This document shows, one piece after another, positions 25,487-33,629 of a DNA stretch of 64,000 nt; position 1 is the first letter of the stretch, and the number at the start of each line of letters is the position of its first letter. The notes under the pieces were generated by a model that saw nothing but the letters and a program-made list of their open reading frames with translations, searched no databases and was not told where the DNA came from. This DNA is from Marinobacterium iners (GTDB taxonomy: Bacteria > Pseudomonadota > Gammaproteobacteria > Pseudomonadales > Balneatricaceae), in contig NZ_CP022297.1 of NCBI RefSeq assembly GCF_017310015.1, forward strand, positions 1,116,001 through 1,180,000, given 5' to 3'. Made by a program: the position numbers and the translations under genes.

Positions 25487-27118
25487 TCAGGCCGCCTCAA
25501 CCAGTGGTGCTCGTTTCTGTACCGGCGTTGTACTGCTCCAGTGACGCGATGCTTTCTCGGCCTGCTCGGCCAGACGATGAATGTGGCTCAGAGCATCCAT
25601 CAGTGCAACAGAGTCAGCCGTGTTCAGCAGGCTGGAAATGGTCTGGTTCAGCAGGCTGCCCTTGAGGTACTGATATTCACGCTGTACCTGGCGCATCATC
25701 TGGTGTGCTTCGTAGCCCTGAATGGCCTGATCTTCGCGCACTTCACAGGCGTCGATGAGATGGATGACCGCCTGCTGAAACTCCTGCACGCTCGTGCGCA
25801 CACCGGGGTCCTTGAGCTGCTCCAGTACAGGGTAGTATTCCGGAAGGCGCGCTGACAGGCGTGCGACTTCACTGAAGTAGCGCGCAACCCTGAGTGAGAT
25901 TGGCAGCGTTTCACTGATCTCAATACTCAGGTTCTGTCGTGCCAGCTCTTGGTTGAAGTCACCAATACGGCTGATCAGCAGGTTCACGCTGTCGGACTGT
26001 TGTTGCAGCCGAGTGGCAGCGCCGCGTTCAGCGCTGATCGCTTCACGAGCCATTCGACTGCAGATACGGCTGACGCGGGCCAGCTCCATATTAATCGCTT
26101 CAACCGCGAGGGAGGGGGTCGTGATGATGTTTTTGTCCAGATACTGGGGCGTTGCTTCATCTTCTTCCTGGGTGCGGAAACGTTGCTTCAGAAACGTGAC
26201 CATGCGGTCGGTCAGAGGCCACATCAGCAGTACCCCCAGTAAATTGAACAAGGTGTGGAACATCGCCAGTAACGCAACCAGATCAAATTGGGCCGGGTCC
26301 AACCGGTTGAGGAAGCCCCCCAGCAGCATCAGCAGCGTCAGACCGACCAGCCCTGTCAGCAGGTTGAAAATGACATGTGCCGCTGAGATTCGCTTGGCAT
26401 TGGATGTGGCGCCAATGGACGCCAGCAGGGCGGTGGTTGTGGTCCCCACGTTGGCGCCGATAACCAGTGCAGCGGCTGCCGCAAGAGAAATGCTGCCCGT
26501 GTACACCAGCGACAACGCGATCGCAATGACGGCGGCGGAGGCCTGCATCAGAAAGGTCATCACAATACCGGCCAAAACAAACAGCGCCAGTGCCAACGGG
26601 CCTGCACCCAGCTCGGCAAGGGGAACCGAAGAACTCAGGCCGTCGAACGCCTCGCGCAGGAAATCCAGGCCGATAAAAAAGATGCCAAAGCCGGCCACTG
26701 CGGTACCGATATGGCCCAGCCGATTGTTGTTGCCTGTAATGCGCAGCACCATGCCGAGCCCGATCATGGGTAACGCAAAGGCGCTGATCTTGAACTTGAA
26801 GCCGATCAGTGCCACCAGCCAACCGACCATGGTGGTACCGATATTACTGCCATAGATGATCGAAACCGATTGGGTCAGTGTCAGCAGGCCTGCGTTCACG
26901 AACCCCAGGGTCGCGACGGTTACGGCGCTGGATGACTGAACCAGTGCAGTAATCAGTGTACCTGATACAAGCCCTCGCAGTCGTGAGCCTGTTGCCATTT
27001 CAAGTGCTGCGCGCAAGGAGCGCCCGGCTGCCTGTTTCAGGCCATTGGTGAGCAGTTGCATGCCCAGCAAAAAAAGACCGATACCACCAAACAGCTGTCC
27101 CAGCATTTCAAATGTCAT
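25487..27118 (-). CDS. Na/Pi cotransporter family protein (NptA/YjbB-like)
   Basis: About 543 residues from ATG 27118 (MTFEMLGQLFGGIGLFLLG). Two inverted Na/Pi-cotransporter repeats are visible: GLVSGTLITALVQSSSAVTVATLGFVNAGLLT and the second with AAAALVIGANVGTTTTALLAS, both with the QSSSA/GTTTTA signature. The C-terminal third is a cytoplasmic PhoU-like helical domain (about 370-530). Proteins of this class export or import phosphate. A small upstream extension to 27151 is less likely. No Pho box was recognised. Confidence 0.9.
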   Translation of the reverse strand: MTFEMLGQLFGGIGLFLLGMQLLTNGLKQAAGRSLRAALEMATGSRLRGLVSGTLITALVQSSSAVTVATLGFVNAGLLTLTQSVSIIYGSNIGTTMVGWLVALIGFKFKISAFALPMIGLGMVLRITGNNNRLGHIGTAVAGFGIFFIGLDFLREAFDGLSSSVPLAELGAGPLALALFVLAGIVMTFLMQASAAVIAIALSLVYTGSISLAAAAALVIGANVGTTTTALLASIGATSNAKRISAAHVIFNLLTGLVGLTLLMLLGGFLNRLDPAQFDLVALLAMFHTLFNLLGVLLMWPLTDRMVTFLKQRFRTQEEDEATPQYLDKNIITTPSLAVEAINMELARVSRICSRMAREAISAERGAATRLQQQSDSVNLLISRIGDFNQELARQNLSIEISETLPISLRVARYFSEVARLSARLPEYYPVLEQLKDPGVRTSVQEFQQAVIHLIDACEVREDQAIQGYEAHQMMRQVQREYQYLKGSLLNQTISSLLNTADSVALMDALSHIHRLAEQAEKASRHWSSTTPVQKRAPLVEAA

Positions 27119-27214
27119 CGCCTTTCCATCCAGGCAGAAAATAAGCTTCAAGCTAGCAAAAACCCGGACATCCGTCGATATGGATCGGTAGCCGAATCCT
27201 ATGCTTATCGGCTT

Positions 27215-27916
27215 TTAACGGTTCTCGGGTGTTCTTGCCAGAACCCAGACATCGACCCGTTTACAGCCATGCTCACGCAGCAGTCGCGCCAATGTTGATA
27301 CGGTGGTACCTGTGGTCATGACATCGTCGATCAGTGCAACGTACTCAGGAGCGGTTGAGCGCACAGTAAATGAGTCTTGCAGGTTACGGCGCCTGGCTTC
27401 AAGACTGAGCGACATCTGTTTGGGGGTTCGACGATGCTTGCGCAGGCTGAGCTGAAGCGGAATGTGTAATTGATGGCTCAATCTTTGTGCCAGCAGCTCG
27501 GCCTGATTGTAGCCTCTGTATATCTGGCTGAAGGGGTGCATTGGGACCGGTATCAATGCATCTGGCCAGCGGCCCTCGTGACGCTGGCGAATAAAATCGC
27601 TGAGCGTGGCCGCCAGCCACCCCAGGTGCGCAGGCTGGCGGTGATACTTGATCGCCGGAATTAATTGGCTGAGTGGGAATGAATAGGTGAAAGCGGCCTG
27701 TACCTTGTCAAAGGCTGGCAGTTCATTGCTGCAATGTGAGCACAGGCCGGACAGGTGGCGGGGAAGAGGCAGAGCACAACGAGGGCAGGCATGTATCAAC
27801 CACGGCAGGTCTGCGTGGCAGCCTTCGCACAGGCCGTGAAACCGGTGGTCTGACGCACCGCAAAGCGAGCACTTCTGTATATTATCTAAACAGCTGTTGA
27901 TTATGTATTTAAACAT
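27215..27916 (-). CDS. comF: ComF-family phosphoribosyltransferase-like protein
   Basis: A 233-residue protein. The N-terminal zinc-finger-like segment has CxxC pairs (CSLC, CEGC, CPRC, CSHC), followed by a phosphoribosyltransferase fold with PMHPFSQIYRGYNQAELLAQRLS and the PRPP motif VALIDDVMTTGTTVS. ComF (GntX) proteins support DNA uptake or use of extracellular DNA; the enzymatic activity is not established. It is divergent from bioB with 92 bases between, the usual pseudomonad arrangement. Confidence 0.93.
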   Translation of the reverse strand: MFKYIINSCLDNIQKCSLCGASDHRFHGLCEGCHADLPWLIHACPRCALPLPRHLSGLCSHCSNELPAFDKVQAAFTYSFPLSQLIPAIKYHRQPAHLGWLAATLSDFIRQRHEGRWPDALIPVPMHPFSQIYRGYNQAELLAQRLSHQLHIPLQLSLRKHRRTPKQMSLSLEARRRNLQDSFTVRSTAPEYVALIDDVMTTGTTVSTLARLLREHGCKRVDVWVLARTPENR

Positions 27917-27919
27917 AGG

Positions 27920-27947
27920 TTGACAGTTCCTTCTGTCTAATTAAGAT
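27920..27947 (+). promoter_or_regulatory. Candidate sigma70 promoter of bioB
   Basis: A consensus -35 TTGACA (27920-27925), a 16-base spacer and TAAGAT (27942-27947), 61 bases before the bioB ATG and just inside the comF start region. No BirA-type dyad was seen overlapping it. Confidence 0.6.
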
Positions 27948-28008
27948 GCTGGGAATTGATATGCGATCCGTGCATGTCCCATGATTATGTCACAAGGGGA
28001 TTGGAGTT

Positions 28009-29064
28009 ATGCTAAGCCAGGCTGAAGTGCGCCACGACTGGACCGAACAGGAAGTACGCGCCCTGTTTGAATTGCCGATGAATGATCTGCTGTTTCAGGC
28101 TCAAAGCGTACACCGCCAGCACTTCAATCCCAATGAGGTACAGGTCAGCACGTTGCTGTCGATCAAGACCGGCTCCTGCCCGGAAGACTGCAAATACTGT
28201 CCGCAGAGCGCCCACTATAATACCGGTCTGGAAAAACAGCGTCTGATGGAAGTCGAAGCGGTGCTGAACAAGGCCAGGCAGGCGAAAGAATCCGGTTCAA
28301 CCCGTTTCTGTATGGGCGCTGCCTGGAAACACCCCACCGAGCGTGACATGCCCTACGTAATCGAGATGGTCAGGGGCGTGAAAGCGATGGGGCTGGAAAC
28401 CTGCATGACGCTTGGCATGTTGCAGGAAACGCAGGCGCAACAGCTGGCCGAGGCGGGGCTGGATTACTACAACCACAACCTGGACACCTCGCCGGAGTTC
28501 TACGACAAGATCATCACTACGCGCAGCTACGAGGATCGTCTGAATACCCTGCAGCATGTACGTGATTCCGGCATGAAAATCTGTAGCGGCGGCATTTTGG
28601 GCATGGGTGAAACTGCCAGGGATCGTTATGGCCTGCTGATGCAACTGGCCAACCTGCCGCAGCAGCCAGAGTCGGTGCCGATTAACATGCTGGTGAAGGT
28701 GCAGGGCACGCCGCTGGAAAACGTGGAAGACCTCGACCCTCTGGAATTCATCCGTACCATCGCCGTGGCGCGTATCATGATGCCCAAATCCCATGTGCGT
28801 CTGTCTGCCGGTCGTGAGCAGATGTCCGACGAATTGCAGTCCATGGCGTTCTTTGCCGGTGCCAACTCCATCTTCTACGGCGAATGCCTGCTGACCACGC
28901 CAAACCCGGAAACCAACCGCGACCTGCAGCTGTTCAAACGTCTGGGTATTCGCCCGGAACAGCGCATCGAAGACTCCGATGCCGACCAGGAGCAGAAACT
29001 GGCCGCCGAGATTCAGGCCCAGCAGGATGCTGATCTGTTCGTCGACGCCACCGTCGCGCACTGA
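28009..29064 (+). CDS. bioB: Biotin synthase (radical SAM)
   Basis: A 351-residue radical SAM enzyme that inserts sulfur into dethiobiotin. The cluster motif is CPEDCKYC (C57, C61, C64). Family motifs: QVSTLLSIKTGSC, RFCMGAAWKHP, GLETCMTLG, DYYNHNLDTSPEFY and ICSGGILGMGE. The length matches E. coli (346). First gene of bioBFHCD, with GGGATTGGAG before the ATG. Confidence 0.97.
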   Translation: MLSQAEVRHDWTEQEVRALFELPMNDLLFQAQSVHRQHFNPNEVQVSTLLSIKTGSCPEDCKYCPQSAHYNTGLEKQRLMEVEAVLNKARQAKESGSTRFCMGAAWKHPTERDMPYVIEMVRGVKAMGLETCMTLGMLQETQAQQLAEAGLDYYNHNLDTSPEFYDKIITTRSYEDRLNTLQHVRDSGMKICSGGILGMGETARDRYGLLMQLANLPQQPESVPINMLVKVQGTPLENVEDLDPLEFIRTIAVARIMMPKSHVRLSAGREQMSDELQSMAFFAGANSIFYGECLLTTPNPETNRDLQLFKRLGIRPEQRIEDSDADQEQKLAAEIQAQQDADLFVDATVAH

Positions 29065-29073
29065 GGCAGATCC

Positions 29074-30243
29074 ATGTCCTTCAATGATCTGGCCGCCGCG
29101 CTCGAAGTACGGCGGCAGGATAACCTTTATCGTCAGCGCCGAGTGCTGGAGTCGGCCCAGGGGCCGGAAGTCAGCGTTGATGGCCGTCGCTATCTGGCGT
29201 TCTGCTCCAACGACTATCTGGGGCTGGCCAACCACCCAGAGGTGATCGCTGCGCTTAAGCAGGGTGCCGATACCTACGGCGTGGGCGGCGGTGCGTCTCA
29301 TCTGGTCAACGGACATTCGCAGGCTCACCATGCGCTGGAAGAAGAGTTGGCGGAATTTACCGGCCGTGAGCGGGTGCTGCTGTTCTCAACCGGCTACATG
29401 GCCAACATTGGTGCCGTCAATGCCCTGATCGGCAAACAGGATGCGGCGTTTCAGGACCGTCTCAATCATGCATCCCTGTTGGATGCGGGCCTGCTCAGTG
29501 GTGCTCGTTTCCAGCGTTACCTGCACAACGACCCCGATAGCCTGGCTCAGCGGCTGAGTCGCTCAGAAGCGCGCCGCAAGCTGGTGGTCACTGATGGCGT
29601 GTTCAGCATGGATGGCGATATTGCCGACCTGCCAGAGTTGAGTCGAGTAACCCGCGAGCATGACGGCTGGCTGATGGTGGACGATGCCCATGGTTTTGGC
29701 TGTCTGGGCACCAAGGGCGGCGGCTGCGTCGAGCACTTCGGTCTGAGCAACGAAGAGGTGCCGGTACTAATCGGCACTCTGGGTAAAGGCTTCGGTACCT
29801 CCGGCGCTTTTGTAGCCGGTTCCGAAGTGCTGATCGAAACCCTGATCCAGTTTGCCCGCACTTACATCTATACCACCAGCATGTCGCCGGCGGTGGCTCA
29901 AGCCACCCGTGCCAGTCTCAGGCTGGTGCAGTCCGAAAGCTGGCGCCGCGACGAGCTGGCGCAGCTGATCCAGCGCTTTCGCAGTGGCTGTGAGCAGCTG
30001 GGTTATGCGCTGATGGATTCGCCAACGCCTATCCAGCCGATTCTGATCGGCGATGCCGGTGAGGCGATGCGGATCAGTGCCGCGCTGGAAGCACGTGGTA
30101 TCTTTATCAGTGCCATCCGTCCGCCCACTGTCCCGGCGGGTAGCTCGCGCCTGCGGGTGACCCTCAGTGCGGCCCACAGCGAAGAGCAGGTGGATCGCTT
30201 GCTGGAAGCGCTGAATCAGGTTCGTACCGGAGGCGTGGCATGA
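29074..30243 (+). CDS. bioF: 8-amino-7-oxononanoate synthase
   Basis: A 389-residue PLP enzyme of the alpha-oxoamine synthase family that condenses pimeloyl-ACP with alanine. Motifs: FCSNDYLGLANHP, GVGGGASHLVNGHS, DDAHGFGCLG, and the PLP lysine K238 in GTLGKGFGTSGAFVAG. It begins 10 bases after bioB and its stop overlaps the bioH start (ATGA). Confidence 0.97.
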   Translation: MSFNDLAAALEVRRQDNLYRQRRVLESAQGPEVSVDGRRYLAFCSNDYLGLANHPEVIAALKQGADTYGVGGGASHLVNGHSQAHHALEEELAEFTGRERVLLFSTGYMANIGAVNALIGKQDAAFQDRLNHASLLDAGLLSGARFQRYLHNDPDSLAQRLSRSEARRKLVVTDGVFSMDGDIADLPELSRVTREHDGWLMVDDAHGFGCLGTKGGGCVEHFGLSNEEVPVLIGTLGKGFGTSGAFVAGSEVLIETLIQFARTYIYTTSMSPAVAQATRASLRLVQSESWRRDELAQLIQRFRSGCEQLGYALMDSPTPIQPILIGDAGEAMRISAALEARGIFISAIRPPTVPAGSSRLRVTLSAAHSEEQVDRLLEALNQVRTGGVA

Positions 30244-31016
30244 GTCTGTGGCATGAAACCCGTGGCACTGGCCCTGATCTGGTGCTGCTGCATGGCTGGG
30301 GGCTGAACTCTGGCATCTGGGGTGACTTTTCCGACCGCCTGGCCGAGCGTTATCGTGTAACGCTGATTGATCTGCCGGGGTTGGGACGTTCTGCACCCGC
30401 AGGTGATATGTCGTTGGGCTCCGTGGTTGGGGCTCTGTTTGAAGCCGCACCCGAGCAGGCGCACTGGGTGGGCTGGTCGCTTGGCGGACAGCTGGCATTG
30501 GCCTGTGCCGAACAGGCGCCGGAACAAGTGAAAAGTCTGAGCCTGATTGCCGCCAACCCCTGTTTTGTCGCCCGTGAGGATTGGCCCTGCGCCATGGCGT
30601 CGGACGTATTCAACGTCTTTGTTGAGTCACTGGCGTACAACGAGGCCAAAACCCTGCAGCGCTTTGCCGCCCTGCAGACGCGTGGTTCAGCCAGCGCCCG
30701 TGATGAGTTGAAACGACTTAAAGGTGTTATGGCAACGGCGGAGCCTCAGGCACTGGCATCAGCGCTGATGCTGCTGGAATCCGACCTGCGCTCGGCCCTG
30801 GCCACTCTGAACTGCCCAGCCCAGCTGATATTGGGTGCTGAAGACCAGCTGGTACCGGTAGGTCTGGCGAAGCAGGTACAGGCATTGAACCCGAAGCTGA
30901 AGGTTAATGTACTGGCGCAGAGTGCACACTTGCCTTTTATCAGCCATGCCGATGAAGCGCTGAACATGCTCAATGCGCTGGTGCGCCAGGTGGATGGTGC
31001 CGATGCAGCGGGATAA
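30240..31016 (+). CDS. bioH: Pimeloyl-ACP methyl ester carboxylesterase
   Basis: A 258-residue alpha/beta hydrolase. The nucleophile is S80 in GWSLGGQLALA, the oxyanion region is LLHGWGLNSGIW, and the C-terminal His is in QSAHLPFISH. BioH removes the methyl group from pimeloyl-ACP methyl ester, ending the BioC-started synthesis. Both ends overlap neighbours (bioF by 4 bases; bioC starts at 31003 inside it). Confidence 0.95.
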   Translation: MSLWHETRGTGPDLVLLHGWGLNSGIWGDFSDRLAERYRVTLIDLPGLGRSAPAGDMSLGSVVGALFEAAPEQAHWVGWSLGGQLALACAEQAPEQVKSLSLIAANPCFVAREDWPCAMASDVFNVFVESLAYNEAKTLQRFAALQTRGSASARDELKRLKGVMATAEPQALASALMLLESDLRSALATLNCPAQLILGAEDQLVPVGLAKQVQALNPKLKVNVLAQSAHLPFISHADEALNMLNALVRQVDGADAAG

Positions 31017-31785
31017 ACGCAGGGTTGCCCAGGCATTCAGTCGTGCGGCCGAGAGTTACGACTCCGTTGCTCAGTTGCAGCGCGCTATCGCCGACCGTCT
31101 GCTGCAGTGGCTGCCCGAGGAGGTCGAAGGCAACCTGCTGGATCTTGGTTGTGGCACCGGATATGCCTCGCCGCATCTGCATGCGTGTTATCCAGAGTCA
31201 CCGCTGCTGCATCTGGATCTGGCCCATGGCATGCTCACCTTTGCCCGCGAACAGCGGTCGGTGCCGGGGGCATTCTATCTCTGTGGTGATGCCGAACAAC
31301 TGCCACTGGCGGACGCCAGCATTGAGCTGATCTGGTCCAGCCTTGCCGTGCAGTGGTGCGAACAGCCGGACCGGTTGATGACCGAACTGGCGCGGGTGCT
31401 TAAACCGGGCGGTCGTTGTCTGCTGGCCACGTTGGGACCGGATACGCTGCATGAGCTGAAGCGGGCATGGGCAGCGGTGGATGACGATGTGCATGTGAAC
31501 AGCTTTACAGCACTCGAACGGCTACTGGCATACAACACCGGCCTGACATTGGCGCGGTGCGAGACTGAATACAGGGTGCTCCGTTACAATCGCCTGCAGG
31601 AGCTGATGCACGAGCTCAAGGCGTTGGGTGCTCATAATGTGAACAGTCGTCGCGATCAAGGGCTGAGCAGTCGTCAACGCTTGATAAGGCTGCTGGACGC
31701 CTATGAACGGCAGCGTCAAGCCGATGGTGCTCTTCCCGCTACCTATGAAGTTTATTATCTGGAACTGTTCAAGGAGTCCCAGTGA
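31003..31785 (+). CDS. bioC: Malonyl-ACP O-methyltransferase
   Basis: A 260-residue SAM methyltransferase. The SAM motif is NLLDLGCGTGYASPHL, followed by LDLAHGML, the family-specific WSSLAVQWCEQPD and LLATLGPDTLHEL. BioC methylates malonyl-ACP so that fatty acid synthesis can build the pimeloyl chain. ATG 31003 (MQRDKRRVAQAFSRAAESYD) matches the family start; an in-frame ATG at 30994 is possible. It overlaps bioH by 14 bases and bioD by 4. Confidence 0.95.
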   Translation: MQRDKRRVAQAFSRAAESYDSVAQLQRAIADRLLQWLPEEVEGNLLDLGCGTGYASPHLHACYPESPLLHLDLAHGMLTFAREQRSVPGAFYLCGDAEQLPLADASIELIWSSLAVQWCEQPDRLMTELARVLKPGGRCLLATLGPDTLHELKRAWAAVDDDVHVNSFTALERLLAYNTGLTLARCETEYRVLRYNRLQELMHELKALGAHNVNSRRDQGLSSRQRLIRLLDAYERQRQADGALPATYEVYYLELFKESQ

Positions 31786-32468
31786 AAAAGCGCTTTTTCA
31801 TCGCCGGTACCGATACCGATGCAGGCAAGACTCTGGTGACCACCGGACTGCTCACGGCTGCAAACCGCAGAGGGTTGAGAACCATAGGCCTGAAACCGGT
31901 GGCAGCCGGGTGTGAACAGACGCCGGATGGACTGCGCAACTCCGATGCGCTGCTGCTGCAACAGGCTGCCAGCATCAAGCTGAGTTATGAGCAGGTCAAC
32001 CCGATCGCTTTCGAACCACCGATCGCACCGCACATTGCCGCCGAACAGGAAGGGCGAGTGTTGACCGCCGACCGACTGGCGGCCTATTGCCGTGGCACCA
32101 TGATGCAACCGGCAGATCTGGTGCTGGTGGAAGGTGCCGGTGGCTGGCGCGTGCCGCTGAGCATGCGTGAAAGCCTGGCGCGGCTGCCACAATTGCTGGA
32201 GCTGGATGTGATCCTGGTGGTGGGGATGAAGCTGGGCTGCATCAACCACGCTATTCTGACCGCCGAGGCGATCGCCCGCGATGGCCTGCGCCTAGCCGGC
32301 TGGGTCGCCAACCATATCGACCCGGACATGAGTTGCCCGGATGAAAATCTGGCCACGCTGGAGAGGCTGTTCCGCGCTCCTCTGCTGGGGCGGATTCCCT
32401 GGTTGGATGATCCTGACCCAGAGCGAGTTGCCGACCATATTGATCTGATTCCACTGTTGGATGAGTAA
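31782..32468 (+). CDS. bioD: Dethiobiotin synthetase
   Basis: A 228-residue ATP-dependent carboxylase forming the ureido ring of dethiobiotin from DAPA and CO2. The P-loop is GTDTDAGKTLVTTGL; further motifs are GLKPVAAGCEQT, LVEGAGGWRVPL and LAGWVANHID. The start is GTG (GTGA overlap with the bioC stop) with AAGGAG 5 bases upstream. Last gene of the operon; a hairpin at 32530 follows. Confidence 0.96.
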   Translation: MKKRFFIAGTDTDAGKTLVTTGLLTAANRRGLRTIGLKPVAAGCEQTPDGLRNSDALLLQQAASIKLSYEQVNPIAFEPPIAPHIAAEQEGRVLTADRLAAYCRGTMMQPADLVLVEGAGGWRVPLSMRESLARLPQLLELDVILVVGMKLGCINHAILTAEAIARDGLRLAGWVANHIDPDMSCPDENLATLERLFRAPLLGRIPWLDDPDPERVADHIDLIPLLDE

Positions 32469-32529
32469 AAAGTGACCAATGGGTGCAGTTGTTCTATACT
32501 GCTACCAGATGCAATCAAAGGCGTACCGA

Positions 32530-32562
32530 GCGTCAGGATACTAAGGTCCTGACGCGTGCTGT
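32530..32562 (+). terminator. Candidate terminator of the bio operon
   Basis: A perfect GCGTCAGG...CCTGACGC stem (32530-32537 with 32548-32555), 10-base loop, followed by GTGCTGTTTTG. The T run is short and 6 bases away, so termination may be incomplete. A possible promoter -10, TATACT (32495-32500), precedes it and could feed the next gene. Confidence 0.55.
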
Positions 32563-32604
32563 TTTGTCGCCTGAACTGCAATTGAAAATGATGGAAGGTG
32601 CCCC

Positions 32605-32850
32605 ATGAACATTACATCAGCTCAGAACAGTGGCATGTTCAACGTAAACCGTACTCTGGACAACACACCGAAAGTATCCGGTGACACTCAGGGCAGCGGT
32701 CGTCCGGACTTGGCAGAAGTCGCTTCCGGGCGTGAAATTAATCAGGCTGTTGCCAACTCTACCGTCAATGAAACCACCGAAGCTGCCGCTACCAAGGTGG
32801 TTAATGCGACGGATGAGGTGCTGGGTAACCTGATCGATACCATGGCCTGA
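32605..32850 (+). CDS. Small protein with flagellar rod/hook-like C-terminus
   Basis: An 81-residue protein without signal peptide or membrane segment, rich in N, T, S and A. The N-terminus is MNITSAQNSGMFNVNRTLDN. The C-terminus (about 45-81) reads INQAVANSTVNETTEAAAT then KVVNATDEVLGNLIDTMA, which resembles the terminal helix of flagellar rod/hook proteins (VDLA..A..ANAKVV.TADEMLGTLI). GGAAGG lies 6 bases before the ATG. It is followed after 35 bases by a HExxH protein. I do not recognise a named family; the resemblance to flagellar axial proteins is my own reading and needs a profile search. Confidence 0.7.
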   Translation: MNITSAQNSGMFNVNRTLDNTPKVSGDTQGSGRPDLAEVASGREINQAVANSTVNETTEAAATKVVNATDEVLGNLIDTMA

Positions 32851-32857
32851 TACAGGA

Positions 32858-32882
32858 AGGGAGGGGTGATCCTCCCTCTTCT
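32858..32882 (+). other. Hairpin before the HExxH gene
   Basis: AGGGAGG-ggtgat-CCTCCCT followed by CTTCTG occupies most of the 35-base gap. The GGGAGG arm is the only Shine-Dalgarno-like sequence before ATG 32886, so the hairpin could limit translation of the next gene, or it may be a weak intercistronic terminator. Confidence 0.4.
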
Positions 32883-32885
32883 GCC

Positions 32886-33629
32886 ATGAGCACAGCACTC
32901 TCCAGTATCTCACCCCCGTCGGTTCCTGTTTCCGGCACCTATTCACAGCCTGCCACCCGGGCAAGCCAGCCTGATTCGTCTGCGCAAGCGCAGGCAGGCA
33001 GTGCAAGCGACACTGCGCAAGGCTCATCCTCGACTCCAAAAGACACTGTATCAAGTTCACGCCAACAGTCGGTTGAGCAGCGTCAGGAGCAGCGCGTTTT
33101 ACAGCAGCTAAGCGCCCGTGACCGGGAGGTCCGGCAGCATGAAATGGCGCATCAGGCTGCCGGCGCCGGTATTACCGGTGCTGTTTCCTACAGTTACGAA
33201 CGTGGCCCTGATGGCCAGATGTATGCTGTTGGCGGTGAGGTGAGTATTGATACCTCTGCCGTCAGCGGAGACCCGCGTGCGACCCTAGAGAAGGCGGAAG
33301 CGATTATTCGTGCGGCGATGGCGCCGGCTGAACCTTCGTCTCAGGACTATAGAGTTGCAGCCAGTGCTCGTGCCATGGCCGCCGAAGCACGTGCTGAGCT
33401 GGCCCAAATGGAGGAGAGTGAAGCGAGCGAAGAAAGCGGTGAAGAACCGGAGCAGACAACGGGTGCCGCAGCTGAAACGCGTCAGGAAGACGGTGCCGGT
33501 AACGAGAGGCGCGCCGAGATGCGTGAGGCGCAGGCAGAATCCATGGGGCGGCTGCAGCGGCAGCTGGTTGAGGCCGGTGTTTTTGCTCGGATGTATCCGC
33601 CCGGCACTCTTTTCAGTTATCAGGTCTGA
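32886..33629 (+). CDS. SprA-related putative metalloprotease (HExxH)
   Basis: A 247-residue protein. A low-complexity S/Q/A-rich N-terminal third (1-70) is followed by REVRQHEMAHQAAGAG, with a HExxH zinc-peptidase motif at H85-E86-x-x-H89. The conserved AVSYSYERGPDGQMYAVGGEVSID and SGDPRATLEKAEAIIRAA follow, then an acidic Glu/Ala-rich helical region. This matches the SprA-related / 'putative metalloprotease CJM1_0395' family (Pfam SprA-related), whose substrate is unknown. No signal peptide, so it is cytoplasmic or exported by another route. It follows the flagellar-like small protein. Its 3' end overlaps the convergent esterase gene by 17 bases. Confidence 0.82.
   Translation: MSTALSSISPPSVPVSGTYSQPATRASQPDSSAQAQAGSASDTAQGSSSTPKDTVSSSRQQSVEQRQEQRVLQQLSARDREVRQHEMAHQAAGAGITGAVSYSYERGPDGQMYAVGGEVSIDTSAVSGDPRATLEKAEAIIRAAMAPAEPSSQDYRVAASARAMAAEARAELAQMEESEASEESGEEPEQTTGAAAETRQEDGAGNERRAEMREAQAESMGRLQRQLVEAGVFARMYPPGTLFSYQV

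Noticed and set aside
27917..28008. BirA operator upstream of bioB
   Set aside because: No TTGTAAACC-type dyad could be found by eye; only a sigma70-like promoter is visible.
28297..29331. A 344-codon open frame antisense to bioB/bioF
   Set aside because: It lies wholly opposite strongly supported biotin genes, is rich in His, Gln and Val as expected from antisense reading, and has no domain or ribosome binding site.
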